A stretch of DNA of 5,258 nt from assembly GCA_038326615.1 (NCBI GenBank), contig JBBQKF010000158.1, forward strand, positions 1 to 5,258. Reading direction: 5' to 3'. The DNA comes from JBBQKF01 sp038326615. GTDB taxonomy: Bacteria; Bacillota; Clostridia; Saccharofermentanales; UBA5734. Shown piece by piece: positions 5,039-5,258 of this stretch. The position numbers and the translations under genes were made by a program. Within the stretch, counting starts at the first letter, position 1; each line of letters starts with the position of its first letter. The notes below the pieces were generated by a model, which saw nothing but the letters and a program-made list of their open reading frames with translations, was not told the DNA's origin and ran no database searches.

Positions 5039-5258
5039 TCACCTAAGTTCTCCACAAAAACGCCAAACAATTGTAATATCCTGCTGTGGTTGCCCATCCA
5101 CTATTTCTCTATGTCCAACCTCAATTTTCTCCACCAGTTTGTTTAGAATGAACGGCGTCAATTCCTCAATATCCAAATACTCCCGAATGGCTTCCCTTAG
5201 CATTTCCGCATTGCTTCGGTAATCGTCCGCCTTGTTTAGTTCAATATGGATGGTTTTG
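5039..5258 (-). CDS. Serine recombinase, C-terminal fragment (runs off window)
   Basis: Only the last 72 residues lie in the window. On the minus strand they read KTIHIELNKADDY... into the block LNKLVEKIEVGHREIVDGQP, then QQDITIVWRFCGELR and a stop at 5041-5039. This block aligns with the end of the other recombinase (LNQLIEKIEIGHP...QQEINIIYRFVG), so the two belong to the same large serine recombinase family but are clearly diverged copies. The catalytic, recombinase and zinc-ribbon parts would lie to the right. It converges on the tip-2 immunity gene with the palindrome between them. A longer reading in another frame across the palindrome exists but does not keep the family ending, so I place the stop here. 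Confidence 0.85.
   Translation of the reverse strand, partial: KTIHIELNKADDYRSNAEMLREAIREYLDIEELTPFILNKLVEKIEVGHREIVDGQPQQDITIVWRFCGELR

Noticed and set aside
4879..5097. Minus-strand ORF of 72 codons reading across the palindrome and into the immunity gene
   Set aside because: It is out of frame with the recombinase C-terminus and lies over the palindrome and the opposite-strand gene. The true recombinase frame stops at 5041-5039 with a family-like ending.
1..5258. CRISPR array, tRNA or rRNA genes
   Set aside because: No regularly spaced repeats, cloverleaf or rRNA-like sequence was seen on either strand.

Overview
The window looks like accessory DNA of a low-GC, Gram-positive anaerobe, most likely a gut-type Clostridia (Bacillota). 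Reasons: AT-rich codon use, AGGAGG-type ribosome sites, Rhs/wall-associated polymorphic toxin tips with immunity genes, and large serine recombinases with a zinc ribbon and coiled coil. The species cannot be named from the sequence.

Layout, left to right. (1) Positions 43-1086 hold a displaced ('orphan') C-terminal tip of an Rhs toxin. It has a short Rhs core remnant, a toxin domain of DUF4329 type with a JAMM-like metal-site pattern, and then an NTF2-fold-like immunity gene with an N-terminal membrane anchor. (2) Positions 1087-1616 are gene-free. They contain a strong intrinsic terminator, a pair of 64/66-bp imperfect inverted repeats whose arms fold into equivalent hairpins, and a plausible promoter. 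(3) Positions 1617-3481 hold a 79-residue small ORF translationally coupled to a complete 540-residue large serine recombinase. (4) Positions 3543-4990 hold a second orphan Rhs tip. It has the core remnant, a hydrophobic glycine-rich pretoxin region and a PD-(D/E)XK nuclease domain (Tox-REase-7-like), followed 8 nt later by a HEAT-repeat-like immunity gene. (5) After a 26-bp perfect palindrome, the C-terminal 72 residues of a second, related serine recombinase run on the minus strand and off the window.

How it fits together: the two toxin tips lack their secretion/shell N-terminus, lack good ribosome binding sites and begin inside the conserved Rhs core. They look like silent cassettes that could replace the active tip by recombination through the core, while their immunity genes keep usable starts and can still protect the cell. 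The recombinase unit sits between tip 1's immunity gene and tip 2's core remnant. Tip 2 with its immunity gene is therefore bracketed by two convergent, related recombinases. Whether the recombinases only used this locus as a landing site or help move tips cannot be settled from this window.
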